A model generated the notes under the pieces. That model was not told the DNA's origin. It did not search any database and worked only from the letters and a program-made list of their open reading frames with translations. The position numbers and the translations under genes are program-made. Shown here one piece after another: positions 30,395-39,129 of a stretch of DNA of 64,000 bases (position 1 is its first letter; each line of letters opens with the position of its first letter). The stretch is taken from positions 682,001 through 746,000 of the forward strand of contig LR877149.1 in NCBI GenBank assembly GCA_903995115.1. The letters are read 5' to 3'. The stretch comes from Angomonas deanei (lineage: Eukaryota > Euglenozoa > Kinetoplastea > Trypanosomatida > Trypanosomatidae).

Positions 30395-30586
30395 CTTTTT
30401 ATCTATTTTTACGTCGGTTGACCACCAAAATAAAATAAAATGAGACCTTGCTTCTCGTTGTTTTACCCATCACGCCTTTTTTTTCGCTTTGCTGTTTTTA
30501 CCAACCTTCTTCATTTCTCTTTTTTTCTTGACGGAAGAGCAGATTAGAAAAAAAAATAAAATTAGTAGTTGTGTCGTTTTCTCGTC

Positions 30587-31966
30587 ATGTTGCGCGCTTG
30601 CAGAGGTTTGTGTCTACGCGCTGATTTAGTCGCCAATGAACTAAAGACACTATTGCCAATTGTGTCTCAAAACTTCTCTGACGCCATAAAAAACAAAAAA
30701 GTATCCACCGCGGCTATCGTCACCGCCACTTCCTACGCGGAATCACTCATGAATGACAGCACCAGACACTCCGCAGACTGCCCTGTCGTGAACAAGCGAC
30801 TGTCCATTTGCGCGTTAGCACATGAGAAGAGTTTCCTAAACCGTCCCTGCACCACCTGCGTGAACCACCGAGTTCACTTCCTCGCCAGTGAGGTGTTCTG
30901 CCGTGATTTTGAGAAGAAGTGCCACGCCCAGACGCCGTCCTCCGCGCTACGGGAGGTGATGCCGGCGGAACTGGTGAAGCTTCTCGAAAAGCAGTTTACC
31001 TCTATTGAAAACTTTGAGAAGGAGGTGCTCCTGTTCGCGACGAGCGGCCGGACCCCCAGCCGCACGTGGTTGGTGACCAACGAGACGGGCGCGGTTTCGC
31101 TCATTAACCTCTCCGGAAATACTACTCCCCTTGTCTTTGGGTTTTGGCCGTTAGCGGTGTTCAACACGACGGAGGAGCGGCTGTGTAGGCGACTGCTGGA
31201 GAAGTCTCACCACCTGCCGAGCAGCGTAGAGGAGGCGCCGTCGGCCAGTGCCCCGCCCTCCTGGAGCCGCGCCGCCCGTAACCCAGCCTCCGTGGTGGCC
31301 CGCCAGCCGCTGCGGGACGAGGAGACCTTACCCACTGCCTCCCTGCAGGAGACGCGACTGGCGGTGACACGGGAGGGCCTCACCCACACCAACTGGGACT
31401 TTATCTGGAGTCAGGTGAAGAGCGCGGAGCAGTACTACAAGTCTGACGCCCGCACCCAGGCGACGGTGAAGCGGCGCCAGAAGCTAGAGCAGGCGGCGGC
31501 CGCCAAGGCACTGCGACAGCTGAGGGATAGTGGGACGTCCATCATGGCGTCTGACACGGTTCAGATAAAGGGGACCATCGATGTGCCCGTGCCACCACCC
31601 AAAGAGGCAAAGAAGCCACAGGCCCCGGCGAAGAAACCAGTAGAGGAGCAGCCAGCAGCGGCGGCCCCCGCAAAGGAGTCCACTCCCGCCGAGGCAGCCC
31701 CCGCAGCCGCTAGTGACGAGCCCAAATCGCACCAGCGCGAGGACGGGGCATGGGTCTTCACCTACTCCAACGGTGATGTTGCGGTGGAACACGCCGATGG
31801 GAAGAAGGAGTTCTTCCGTAAGGACGTCACCACCACCATGTACGTGGACGGCACAGTGTTGCACCAGTACCCTAATCGTAGTTCGATCCTAGAGCGGCCC
31901 GACGGCTCGCAGCGGATCACCCACGCTGACGGCAGAACGGAAGAGGTGCCAGCCAATAGCAACTAA
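30587..31966 (+). CDS. SOD-like-fold mitochondrial protein with TCP10-like C-terminal strands
   Basis: This encodes 459 residues from the ATG at 30587, giving the presequence-like MLRACRGLCLRADL. The frame is open 18 nt further up from a TTG. The middle part resembles the C-terminal domain of Fe/Mn superoxide dismutase: FTSIENFEKEVLLFATSG, TWLVTNETGAVSLIN, then TPLVFGFWPLAVFNT, and later TNWDFIWSQV. The DxWEHAYY metal motif is replaced by FWPLAVFNTTEE, so enzyme activity is unlikely. Degenerate SOD-fold proteins are structural parts of mitochondrial ribosomes (mS42/mS43), the best guess here. After a Pro/Ala-rich linker, the last 70 residues show [FY]-x-NGD and x-DG repeats (FTYSNGDVAVEHADGKKEFF, VDGTVLHQYPN, RPDGSQRITHADG), like the TCP10/CPAP C-terminal G-box sheet. 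Confidence 0.6.
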   Translation: MLRACRGLCLRADLVANELKTLLPIVSQNFSDAIKNKKVSTAAIVTATSYAESLMNDSTRHSADCPVVNKRLSICALAHEKSFLNRPCTTCVNHRVHFLASEVFCRDFEKKCHAQTPSSALREVMPAELVKLLEKQFTSIENFEKEVLLFATSGRTPSRTWLVTNETGAVSLINLSGNTTPLVFGFWPLAVFNTTEERLCRRLLEKSHHLPSSVEEAPSASAPPSWSRAARNPASVVARQPLRDEETLPTASLQETRLAVTREGLTHTNWDFIWSQVKSAEQYYKSDARTQATVKRRQKLEQAAAAKALRQLRDSGTSIMASDTVQIKGTIDVPVPPPKEAKKPQAPAKKPVEEQPAAAAPAKESTPAEAAPAAASDEPKSHQREDGAWVFTYSNGDVAVEHADGKKEFFRKDVTTTMYVDGTVLHQYPNRSSILERPDGSQRITHADGRTEEVPANSN

Positions 31967-32028
31967 AAAATAAAAAAAGGAGAGTGTAAAGGAGGCAATG
32001 TGTTCTACCACAGCAACCTGTTTTTCTT

Positions 32029-32047
32029 ACACACACACACACACACA
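32029..32047. repeat. AC dinucleotide microsatellite
   Basis: About nine uninterrupted AC units lie in the spacer before NOC4. Confidence 0.9.
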
Positions 32048-32176
32048 AACACAGTTTCAGTATATTTAACAACAATTAGGTTATTATGACAAAACAAAAA
32101 CTAATTCAAAAAAACTCTGACTTGGCTCTTTAGTTGTTCGCCACTCGGTACTGTTTCTTTCCTAGATCACAAGGCA

Positions 32177-32206
32177 TCTCTCGTCTCTTTCCCTTCTTCC
32201 TACCAG
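32177..32206 (+). promoter_or_regulatory. Polypyrimidine tract and AG acceptor of NOC4
   Basis: A CT-rich run (TCTCTCGTCTCTTTCCCTTC and onward) ends in CCAG with the AG at 32205-32206, 23 nt before the ATG at 32229. It is a typical trypanosomatid trans-splice site by layout. Confidence 0.6.
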
Positions 32207-32228
32207 AAACACACATACCAGTAGCTCC

Positions 32229-33629
32229 ATGGACGCACTGTTTCAAAAGGCACTGGCACGCTGCGATACATGCAAAACGTACGCTGAACTGAGTAGCGCA
32301 TTTGACAAGCACGCCCGTCCGGTGATAGAAAAAGTGCTCACCACCCCTTTAGTAAAACTAGTTCGAGAGAACACGGTCCCCGATGAGAGTGCTCCCTCCG
32401 CTGCCGCGTTGCGCACCTACCTGGAGACCGATACCGAGATAGGCGACGACGTTTGGTTCTTTACGTTAAAGTGTATTAATAGTGTGTTGGAGTATTACGC
32501 GAAGGCGGTCTCCGGCCCCTCCCGCAAGCGATCCCGTGACGGGACGGAGGATGGGTTCAACACCGTTATTACCAACGCGTTTGTGCTCGTGTGCAATAGG
32601 AGCATCCCCGACCTGGGGGCCCTCTCCCTCCGCTGGACTTTCCTCTCGCAGGAGAAGAAGGCGTACGAGTCTAGTGACGCCTACGTCCACTCCAACACCG
32701 CTGAGCGCCGAAAGATGCTGCTGCACTCGGTGCTCTCGGTCTTCTCGGAGCGGGCCCACAAGCACTTCTTCACGGCGGTCTGGATGCACCTTATCAAGAG
32801 TGCCCCCAAGGCCACCCTACACATTCACCTGCTGCACCGCCTAGGATCCTTCGTGCTCACCAACCTGACGACACCGCTTGTGGTCGCCGACTACCTCACC
32901 GGTTGCTTCAACAGCGGCGGTCTCATCTCTATTCTCGCCCTGCACGGGTTGTTCATCTTGATGCTAGACCACGGCCTGGAGTATCCTCAGTACTATGAGC
33001 AACTGTATAGTTTAATCACCGCCGACACCTTTTCCTCCCGTCATCGTTACGATCTGTTCCGGCTGTTGCACCTTTCCCTCACCTCCCTACGTATCCCAGT
33101 GTACATTGTGGCGAGCGTGATCAAGAAGGTGTGCCGTGTGGCCCTCCTCTCCCCTGCCCCGGTGCTGTACTTTGTGCTTCCGTTTGTGCGAAAGTTATTG
33201 CAGTCCCACCCTAACTGTCTAGCTCTCATTCACCGCAGCACGAAGGAGGCGGTGGTGCCGGGGGAGGAGACGGAGGATAAGAGTAAGGAGGAGCTGCTGC
33301 GTGCCCTGAAAGAGGCGCAAAAGAAGACGGCGGAGCTGTTCGACGGGAAAGATCCCTTCGACCCTGCGGCCCCCCTTCACGCCTCCAATGCGCTGAATTC
33401 TACCCTGTGGGAGCTGACAGCGCTGGAGCGACACTTCCTGCCCAACGTGCCTCTGATGGTCTCCTCGTACGCGAGCACGGCGGAGGACAAGGCGCCGCTG
33501 CGGTTTGAAAAGTCCTACGCCCGTCTGTTCACCGCGGAGGTGACGCGCCCCCTCAACAAGAGTCATCTGCCCACCGTCGCCTACCGCCCTCCTCAGGCCC
33601 CAACGGAGGAGGATATCCTTCAGGTGTGA
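32229..33629 (+). CDS. NOC4: Nucleolar complex protein 4 (NOC4/UTP19), CBF/Mak21 family
   Basis: This encodes 466 residues. The hallmark C-terminal CBF/Mak21 domain is clear at about residues 235-335: ISILALHGLFILMLDHGLEY, PQYYEQLYSLIT, RYDLFRLLHLSL, IPVYIVASVIKKVCRVAL, VLPFVRKLLQSHPNCLALIHR. It is followed by FDPAAPLHASNALNSTLWEL and LPNVPLMVSSYA. NOC4 works with NOP14 in the small-subunit processome, in maturation and export of 40S precursors in the nucleolus. Length is a little under the yeast (552 aa) and human (516 aa) proteins. An internal GPSRKRSRDG stretch could serve as a nuclear localisation signal. The start is an ATG 23 nt after a strong acceptor. Confidence 0.92.
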   Translation: MDALFQKALARCDTCKTYAELSSAFDKHARPVIEKVLTTPLVKLVRENTVPDESAPSAAALRTYLETDTEIGDDVWFFTLKCINSVLEYYAKAVSGPSRKRSRDGTEDGFNTVITNAFVLVCNRSIPDLGALSLRWTFLSQEKKAYESSDAYVHSNTAERRKMLLHSVLSVFSERAHKHFFTAVWMHLIKSAPKATLHIHLLHRLGSFVLTNLTTPLVVADYLTGCFNSGGLISILALHGLFILMLDHGLEYPQYYEQLYSLITADTFSSRHRYDLFRLLHLSLTSLRIPVYIVASVIKKVCRVALLSPAPVLYFVLPFVRKLLQSHPNCLALIHRSTKEAVVPGEETEDKSKEELLRALKEAQKKTAELFDGKDPFDPAAPLHASNALNSTLWELTALERHFLPNVPLMVSSYASTAEDKAPLRFEKSYARLFTAEVTRPLNKSHLPTVAYRPPQAPTEEDILQV

Positions 33630-33834
33630 GGGGACCGATTAAATTCTAATATAATGATAACACTAAAATACCGTTTAAGTAACCTTTCTAATACTGTTCT
33701 CTCTATTCTCCAATAAAAAAAAGCGCGTTTTCCGTTTCAGTAAACTTTCTCATTGTGTTAAATGTTTATTCTTCATCCCTCTCTCTCTGTTTTACTCCGC
33801 AAATAAGATAGCTACAAAAGGCGAATCTTGCCCA

Positions 33835-35289
33835 ATGCTTCGTAACAGGTTCTTTTCAACCGCGACACGCAATGCTGTGGTGTGGGGTAGCGGTTACCGA
33901 TTCTTTTCTTCCAAGAACGCGCCAGCGTGGATCAACACGCTCCGTGACGACGCAAAGAAGGCGGAAAAGAACATTTCGTACGATATTAAAATATTCAACG
34001 ACCTCTCCTGGCGGCGGAAGAAGTTCACGTTTGACAAGGTGGCGTGGGACCCGGCGCAGATGAGCAGCATCCTCCGCAAGCGACTGTGCCTCGGAGATGA
34101 GAATGTAGAGTACACCGTCATTGGCGAAGCCTTTCCCTTCCCGGACAGGGAGGACTCCCCCGTCATCAATGAGCCTAGCAGGATGTGCACCTTGCTGTGG
34201 GACCACAACAGCCCCACCGAAAAGATTATGATCCAACTCTCCGACAACACCCCGCCGCTGCTGTGGCTGACGGTGAAGCCGACGATGGAGGCACTAAAAA
34301 AAGTGTTTGGCGAATTTCTCGACGTGGATGCGGAGCACATGAAGAAGTATCTCCCCTACTACGAGGAGGTGCAGAGTAGAATCGAGGCGCAGCAGGACGA
34401 CGTCCTGACCGGCACGCTTAGCCCTTCCCACATGAAGAATAAGTTTATTGAGGATATGCGGAAGCGTGACCCACGGTCGGTGGAGATGGACTTCCCCAAT
34501 GAGCACAACCTGTACCTTGGGACAACGGCGCACTTCCGGCTGATGGAGGATAAAATGATGAAGCACAACCCGTTTGTCTTTGGTTGGCCCATTTTGTTGA
34601 GTGACGGGAATGAGTTCCTGGAGGACACGCCGCTGCGCATGTCGGCGTTCCGTACCGTCTTTAGTAAGTCACTCCTCATGTTTCACACCAGAATGGACCT
34701 GCAGGTGGACCACCGGCAAACGCACATTCCAGGCCTAGACAACAATGAGGATATCTTGCTAGAGGTGCCGCTCTTCTGTACGATCAACTACCCCACCAAC
34801 ACGCGCATGTCTGGCGGACGGCCTCTGGTGCAGCGGTTCAACAGCGTGCTGGGTACCTCCTACCCGCTCGACACCCCTGTCGATGTCCTCGCGACGTTTG
34901 CGAAGGAGATGACCATCAAAGGGGAGAAGGAACTGCTGGAGGAGCTGCGGTTCCTGGAGGCGGCCTCCCAGAAGGCCCCAGACGTGGAGCGGGTCTTCCG
35001 TGTCTCGGAGGATCAGCTCAGCTCCAACCGCATCATTGGCCAGCTCGCCTACACCATTGTCTATCTCGCCCTCATCAACTACCCCAAGTTTGTGGAGGAT
35101 ATCTTCAATGTGTACTGGAAACACCCGTCCGACTTGGTGCGGGTGGCGTGCGCGAAAGGGGCCCATATTGTGGAGCGGCAGGACCTCGTGAAGCAGCTCA
35201 TCGACGCGGAGCCGGAGGGACGGCCCAAGGCCATGCTGGCCCGCTCCATGCACCTCACCGCCCCGGGAGAAGTACCCCCGGTGGGGTAA
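33835..35289 (+). CDS. Mitochondrial conserved hypothetical protein
   Basis: This encodes 484 residues beginning MLRNRFFSTATRNAVVWG, an Arg- and hydroxyl-rich presequence. The rest is soluble and mixed alpha/beta, with recognisable but unassigned stretches such as WDPAQMSSILRKRLCLGD, LLWDHNSPTEKIMIQLSDN, NPFVFGWPILLSDG and a C-terminal helical region (IIGQLAYTIVYLALINYPKF). The last part suggests a HEAT-like helical end that bounds a folded core. I do not recognise a family outside kinetoplastids. A mitoribosome, assembly-factor or RNA-editing accessory role is possible but unsupported by any motif. Confidence 0.6.
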   Translation: MLRNRFFSTATRNAVVWGSGYRFFSSKNAPAWINTLRDDAKKAEKNISYDIKIFNDLSWRRKKFTFDKVAWDPAQMSSILRKRLCLGDENVEYTVIGEAFPFPDREDSPVINEPSRMCTLLWDHNSPTEKIMIQLSDNTPPLLWLTVKPTMEALKKVFGEFLDVDAEHMKKYLPYYEEVQSRIEAQQDDVLTGTLSPSHMKNKFIEDMRKRDPRSVEMDFPNEHNLYLGTTAHFRLMEDKMMKHNPFVFGWPILLSDGNEFLEDTPLRMSAFRTVFSKSLLMFHTRMDLQVDHRQTHIPGLDNNEDILLEVPLFCTINYPTNTRMSGGRPLVQRFNSVLGTSYPLDTPVDVLATFAKEMTIKGEKELLEELRFLEAASQKAPDVERVFRVSEDQLSSNRIIGQLAYTIVYLALINYPKFVEDIFNVYWKHPSDLVRVACAKGAHIVERQDLVKQLIDAEPEGRPKAMLARSMHLTAPGEVPPVG

Positions 35290-35405
35290 CGGTGAAACGA
35301 TCCTTCTAATCACACTTCTATTATAATACAATAATTGTCTTTTTTGTGTTTTGTTGCTCTTGTTTGTGGTGGTCGTCGTGCGACCTGTGTACCCTACCAT
35401 CTAAT

Positions 35406-35429
35406 TCTTTCCCCCTCCCTTTTTCTTAG
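35406..35429 (+). promoter_or_regulatory. Polypyrimidine tract and AG acceptor of tyrosine aminotransferase
   Basis: The run TCTTTCCCCCTCCCTTTTTC is followed by TTAG with the AG at 35428-35429, 56 nt before the ATG. Confidence 0.6.
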
Positions 35430-35485
35430 AATTACGTCAAGTTTCCAGTTTTTAACTAAAGCCCACTTTCCATTTTCGTCTGACC

Positions 35486-36724
35486 ATGTCCAAGCCTTTC
35501 CCCAAAGTTGCTTCCTCCCGTCATGCCGACCGCACCATCCAGATGCTCACCGAGCTGACGGACAAGATGAAGCCCTCTAGCAGTGACAAGTCTGAACTGA
35601 AGTTGTCCATTGGCGACCCCACCGCCGACGGTAACCTCCGCGTGCCCAAGGTGCTGGAGGATGCCCTCGTCGAGGTGGTCCAGTCCGGTGAGTACAATGG
35701 CTATCCCCCTGTGGCCGGCTACGACGAAACCCGTAAGGCCGTCTCCGACTACCTCACCCGCTTCTGCTCCACCCCCAGCCGCAAGGAGAACCTCAAGTGG
35801 AGCAACGTGCTCATCACCTCCGGTGGTTCCCACGCCATCGTCCTCGCTATGACCGCCGTCGCCAACGAGGGAGACAACTTCCTCATTTGCGCCCCCGCCT
35901 TCCCCCACTACAAGGCCGTCTGCGACAGCTACGGCTACGAGTGCCGCTACTACCCCCTGCTGGCCGAGCGCAACTGGGAGGCCGACCTCGCCGCGATGGA
36001 AAAGCTCGTGGACGACCGCACCAAGGCCTTGATCATGATTAACCCCAGTAACCCTTGCGGTAGCAACTGGAGCCGCCCCCACGTGCAGGAAGTGATCGAC
36101 TTCTGCGAGCGCCACAGTCTCCCCATCATCTCCGATGAGATTTACTCCGAGCTGGTGTTCAGTGGCGAGACCTTCTCCTCCGTGGCCGACTTCGACACCA
36201 ACGTCCCCCGTGTGATCCTCGGTGGTGGTGCCAAGCACGTCGTCACCCCCGGCTGGCGCATCGGCTGGCTCTGCCTCGTCGACCCCAGCGGTCAGGCCAC
36301 CGCCTACATGGAAGGGATGGACCGCCTCTCCCAGCTCCACACCGGCGCCAACTCCGTCTGCCAGATGGCGTTCGCCAAGGCCCTCCTCAAGACCCCTCAG
36401 AGCCACCTCGACGACTTTGTCCGTCAGCTCGAGGCGGGTGCCAAGGTGTACGAGCGCATCCTCGAACACGACTGCGGCCTCACCTTCTCCAAGCCCTGCG
36501 CCTCCATGTTCATCATGTTCAAGATCAACTTCTCCCACTTCAAGGACATCAACGACGATATGGAGTTCTACGACAAACTTCTCGATGAGGAGAATGTGCA
36601 GATGCTCCCTGGTACCATCTTTGGTATGAGCGGCTGCCTCCGTGCCACCACCTCCCGCCCTCCTGAAGTCCTCAAGGAGGCGGTGGAACGTATCGTCCTC
36701 TTCTGTGATCGCCACAGCAAGTAA
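35486..36724 (+). CDS. TAT: Tyrosine aminotransferase (class I PLP-dependent)
   Basis: This encodes 412 residues, the normal length for trypanosomatid TAT. It has a class I aminotransferase fold: KLSIGDPTADGNL near the N-terminus, GYPPVAGYDETRKAVSDY, ITSGGSHAIVLAM, the NPSNPCGSNWS motif, SDEIYSELVFSG and the PLP lysine K250 in GGAKHVVTPGWRIGW. It transfers the amino group of tyrosine and other aromatic amino acids (and probably alanine in this lineage) to a 2-oxo acid, giving aromatic 2-oxo acids and hydroxy acids after reduction. No targeting peptide is seen, so it should be cytosolic, although the trypanosome enzyme is reported from cytosol and mitochondria. Codon use is strongly C-ending, as in highly expressed genes here (uL13, eEF1B, amastin). 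Confidence 0.9.
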   Translation: MSKPFPKVASSRHADRTIQMLTELTDKMKPSSSDKSELKLSIGDPTADGNLRVPKVLEDALVEVVQSGEYNGYPPVAGYDETRKAVSDYLTRFCSTPSRKENLKWSNVLITSGGSHAIVLAMTAVANEGDNFLICAPAFPHYKAVCDSYGYECRYYPLLAERNWEADLAAMEKLVDDRTKALIMINPSNPCGSNWSRPHVQEVIDFCERHSLPIISDEIYSELVFSGETFSSVADFDTNVPRVILGGGAKHVVTPGWRIGWLCLVDPSGQATAYMEGMDRLSQLHTGANSVCQMAFAKALLKTPQSHLDDFVRQLEAGAKVYERILEHDCGLTFSKPCASMFIMFKINFSHFKDINDDMEFYDKLLDEENVQMLPGTIFGMSGCLRATTSRPPEVLKEAVERIVLFCDRHSK

Positions 36725-37454
36725 ACACCACAAAGGAAAAGGAAGTTATTGTCGGCCGACCGTAGAACAAAAAATGAAATACTTGTTTTACGTGTACGGC
36801 AAAAAGATCGCTGCGTTTTTCTATTTAATTCGGTTACTTGGTATGCTTGATCATTTTTTTTTTTTTATAAATATTGACGGCAAATTATCTGTGCTTTTTC
36901 ACTTTTTTCATTATTTCCTTTTTTTGAATTTTTTTTTCTTGATTCAAATAATTCTGTTTCCATTCCCTCATTTCCCATCTCACTCACACTGAGAAAAGGG
37001 AGGACTTCAGCGTTACGCACACGGGAAAATTGAAAATGAAAAATAATAACAGAAACAAAAAGAGATAAAATATGAATGTTTCTTTTGCTCTTCTGTATTT
37101 TTTTTTTCTGGTTTCAATTAAACGGAAACGACTTCAGTTTCAAAAAAAAAAAAGAGGAAAAATACATTTCTTGTGTATTTTTCTTTTCTTTTCAAACAAA
37201 GGATAATAATAATAAAAAAGTAAAAAGACAATGTAAAGAGAGTAAAAATAATTCGCTTTTTTTTTTTGAGTTTAAAACGGGTTTTACCAATTTTTTTTTT
37301 TCATTTAATTTTTATATCACCCTTTTCTGTTTATGTTGACCGTTGTTTGAGATCTGTGTGCCGCATTGAATACTCTATTTCCTTTTTTAAAGAGAACGTA
37401 TATTCATCTCTTTAATAAATGAATAGAGCCCACCCAAGGAAATATACAAAAAAT

Positions 37455-37489
<35 letters not shown>

Positions 37490-37705
37490 AATTTCCTAAG
37501 GAATAGATCTCTTATTACTCCCTAATTCGCGTATTTTAAGAACAATTCGTAGAAAGTCTGTTTTCAGTTGAATCATTATACACCTACACGTGTTTTTTTT
37601 GTCGAGAAGTTTATCTGAGCAATGCTCATCAAACCTGACCCATCACTCCTCCCTCCATCTGTTTTTTTTTTTTTTTTAAATGAGCAATCCTCTCAACCGA
37701 TCGTA
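36725..37705. other. Long intergenic spacer with homopolymer tracts
   Basis: This AT-rich spacer contains many T and A runs and a 32-base A tract. No open frame carries a domain. A strong T tract (about 37662-37677) just before the next gene is its probable trans-splicing signal. Confidence 0.5.
37456..37487. repeat. 32-base A tract
   Basis: An uninterrupted run of 32 A is flanked by an imperfect inverted pair, CCCAAGGAAAT at 37433-37443 and ATTTCCTAAGG at 37491-37501. A GAATAGA direct repeat lies outside it (37421 and 37501). It could be a replication-slippage tract or the tail of a decayed short retroposon. The sequence does not decide between these. Confidence 0.7.
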
Positions 37706-38920
37706 ATGACACAGGATACCCCACACAGCGCCACAGAGCTGTTGCGAAAGCTCATCTCCTTCCCCTCCGTCAGCCATCAGCCCAACATGCCTCTCATCCA
37801 GTGGGTCGAGCAGTATCTGAAATCTTTCCGCGCGGTGACCGAGGTGCAAGCGGCGGCGGGAGACCCTACCCGCGCTAACCTCATTGCCACCTTCCCCGAT
37901 AAGCACGGTGGCCTGCAGGGTGGACTGGTCTGCAGCGGTCACAGTGACGTGGTATCGGCGGAGGGGCAGCCCTGGCGCAGTCCGCCCTACGTCATGACGG
38001 AGCGAGACGGCAAGCTGTACGGCAGGGGCGCCTGTGACATGAAGGGATACCTCGCCGCCGTCCTCTCCCTCGCGAAAGAGGTGTCCGAGCTGTCCCTGGA
38101 GCGACCGTTTCACATTTGGCTGACGTACAATGAGGAGACCGACATGCAGGGGATCAAGGAGCTGGTGGCATCTCCTACCGGGAGGGAGCGGCTGCAGGGC
38201 TGCCTGGGGTGTATCATTGGGGAGCCTACTAGTATGCAGATTGTGTACGCCCACAAGGGAGTGTATTTTCATGAGTACACCAGTATTGGCAAAGGGGCCC
38301 ACGCCGCGCTGCAGACCAGCGGCTACAACGCTAATCAGGCGGCGGGGGAAATGCTTACCCATCTCTTCGCACTGCAGCAGGATATTGCCACGAACGGACC
38401 TTTTGAGGAAGGGTACCCCGTCCCTCACACCACGCTGTGTCCCTCCATGGTACACGGTGGCGTCGTCTACAACAGCATTACCGATAAGTGTACGATTGGG
38501 TTTGATATCCGCAACATCCCCTCCGACGACCCCGACCGCTATTACGCCAACCTGAAAACATTCGTTTCCGCGCAGAATGACCGTGTGGTGAAGGCGTCTG
38601 CCCCCCTCGAGGGCTGTGGGACCTCCCTGCAGCGAGTGGAGGAGGTCCCTGCCTTTGGGGGTCGGGTGGACTGCGCCCTGGTGCGGGCCCTCCAGGCTGC
38701 CTCCGAGGAGAAGGACAACTTGGTCAAGGTGAACTTCTGCACCGAGGCGGGGTATGTGCAGCAGACAGGGATAGATGTGGTAGTGTGCGGCCCTGGGGAC
38801 ATTGCCCAGGCACACCAGGTGGATGAGTTCGTCACGGAGGAGCAGCTGATCAAGTGCTGCCGTGTTTTGCTGAAGACAATCACGCTGCTGTGCGGCGGGA
38901 AAAGTAAGAGTTCTATTTAA
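37706..38920 (+). CDS. Acetylornithine deacetylase-like M20 metallohydrolase
   Basis: This encodes 404 residues from ATG 37706. An in-frame ATG at 37622 would place the T tract inside the protein (a Phe run), so that region is read as leader. The M20 two-zinc site is complete: H79 in GHSDVV, D111 in GRGACDMKG, E143/E144 in NEETDM, E173 in IGEPT and H370 in AQAHQVDE. A dimerisation lobe lies between (HKGVYFHEYTSIGKGAHAA). The family includes ArgE, DapE and carboxypeptidases. ArgE hydrolyses N-acetyl-ornithine to ornithine and acetate, but substrate choice cannot be read from sequence, and trypanosomatids lack the full bacterial arginine pathway. The protein looks cytosolic, and the bacterial-like sequence raises the possibility of ancient transfer. 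Confidence 0.85.
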   Translation: MTQDTPHSATELLRKLISFPSVSHQPNMPLIQWVEQYLKSFRAVTEVQAAAGDPTRANLIATFPDKHGGLQGGLVCSGHSDVVSAEGQPWRSPPYVMTERDGKLYGRGACDMKGYLAAVLSLAKEVSELSLERPFHIWLTYNEETDMQGIKELVASPTGRERLQGCLGCIIGEPTSMQIVYAHKGVYFHEYTSIGKGAHAALQTSGYNANQAAGEMLTHLFALQQDIATNGPFEEGYPVPHTTLCPSMVHGGVVYNSITDKCTIGFDIRNIPSDDPDRYYANLKTFVSAQNDRVVKASAPLEGCGTSLQRVEEVPAFGGRVDCALVRALQAASEEKDNLVKVNFCTEAGYVQQTGIDVVVCGPGDIAQAHQVDEFVTEEQLIKCCRVLLKTITLLCGGKSKSSI

Positions 38921-39129
38921 ATAACGAATCGATGATTTTTTTTTGTTTCTTCACAGATTTTTAAATGCTGCGTTTAGTTTTCAGAGATTGCTTGCCACAC
39001 AAATACGTAGAATGGATTACAGTTTCCTTCATCTGATTCACGTTGACTTTCACTTTCCCCTTTAAATAAGTAGTCCTTTAAAAAAAAAAAAAAGGAAACA
39101 ACAACAACAAGATAAGCATAATAACAACC

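Noticed and set aside
35456-36733. Antisense open frame of about 425 codons opposite tyrosine aminotransferase
   Set aside because: It mirrors a strongly codon-biased gene on the other strand and has no recognisable domain. All real genes here are on the + strand.
37622-37705. Upstream in-frame ATG for the M20 hydrolase
   Set aside because: It would encode a Phe run from the T tract that serves as the splice signal, and the conserved protein starts only after the ATG at 37706.
37680-37706. Eight-codon upstream open frame before the M20 hydrolase start
   Set aside because: It sits at or just before likely AG acceptor positions after the T tract, so it may not be in the mature mRNA; too short to support.
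37676-38815. Antisense open frame opposite the M20 hydrolase
   Set aside because: It is a shadow frame with no domain. The + strand protein has a full set of metal ligands.
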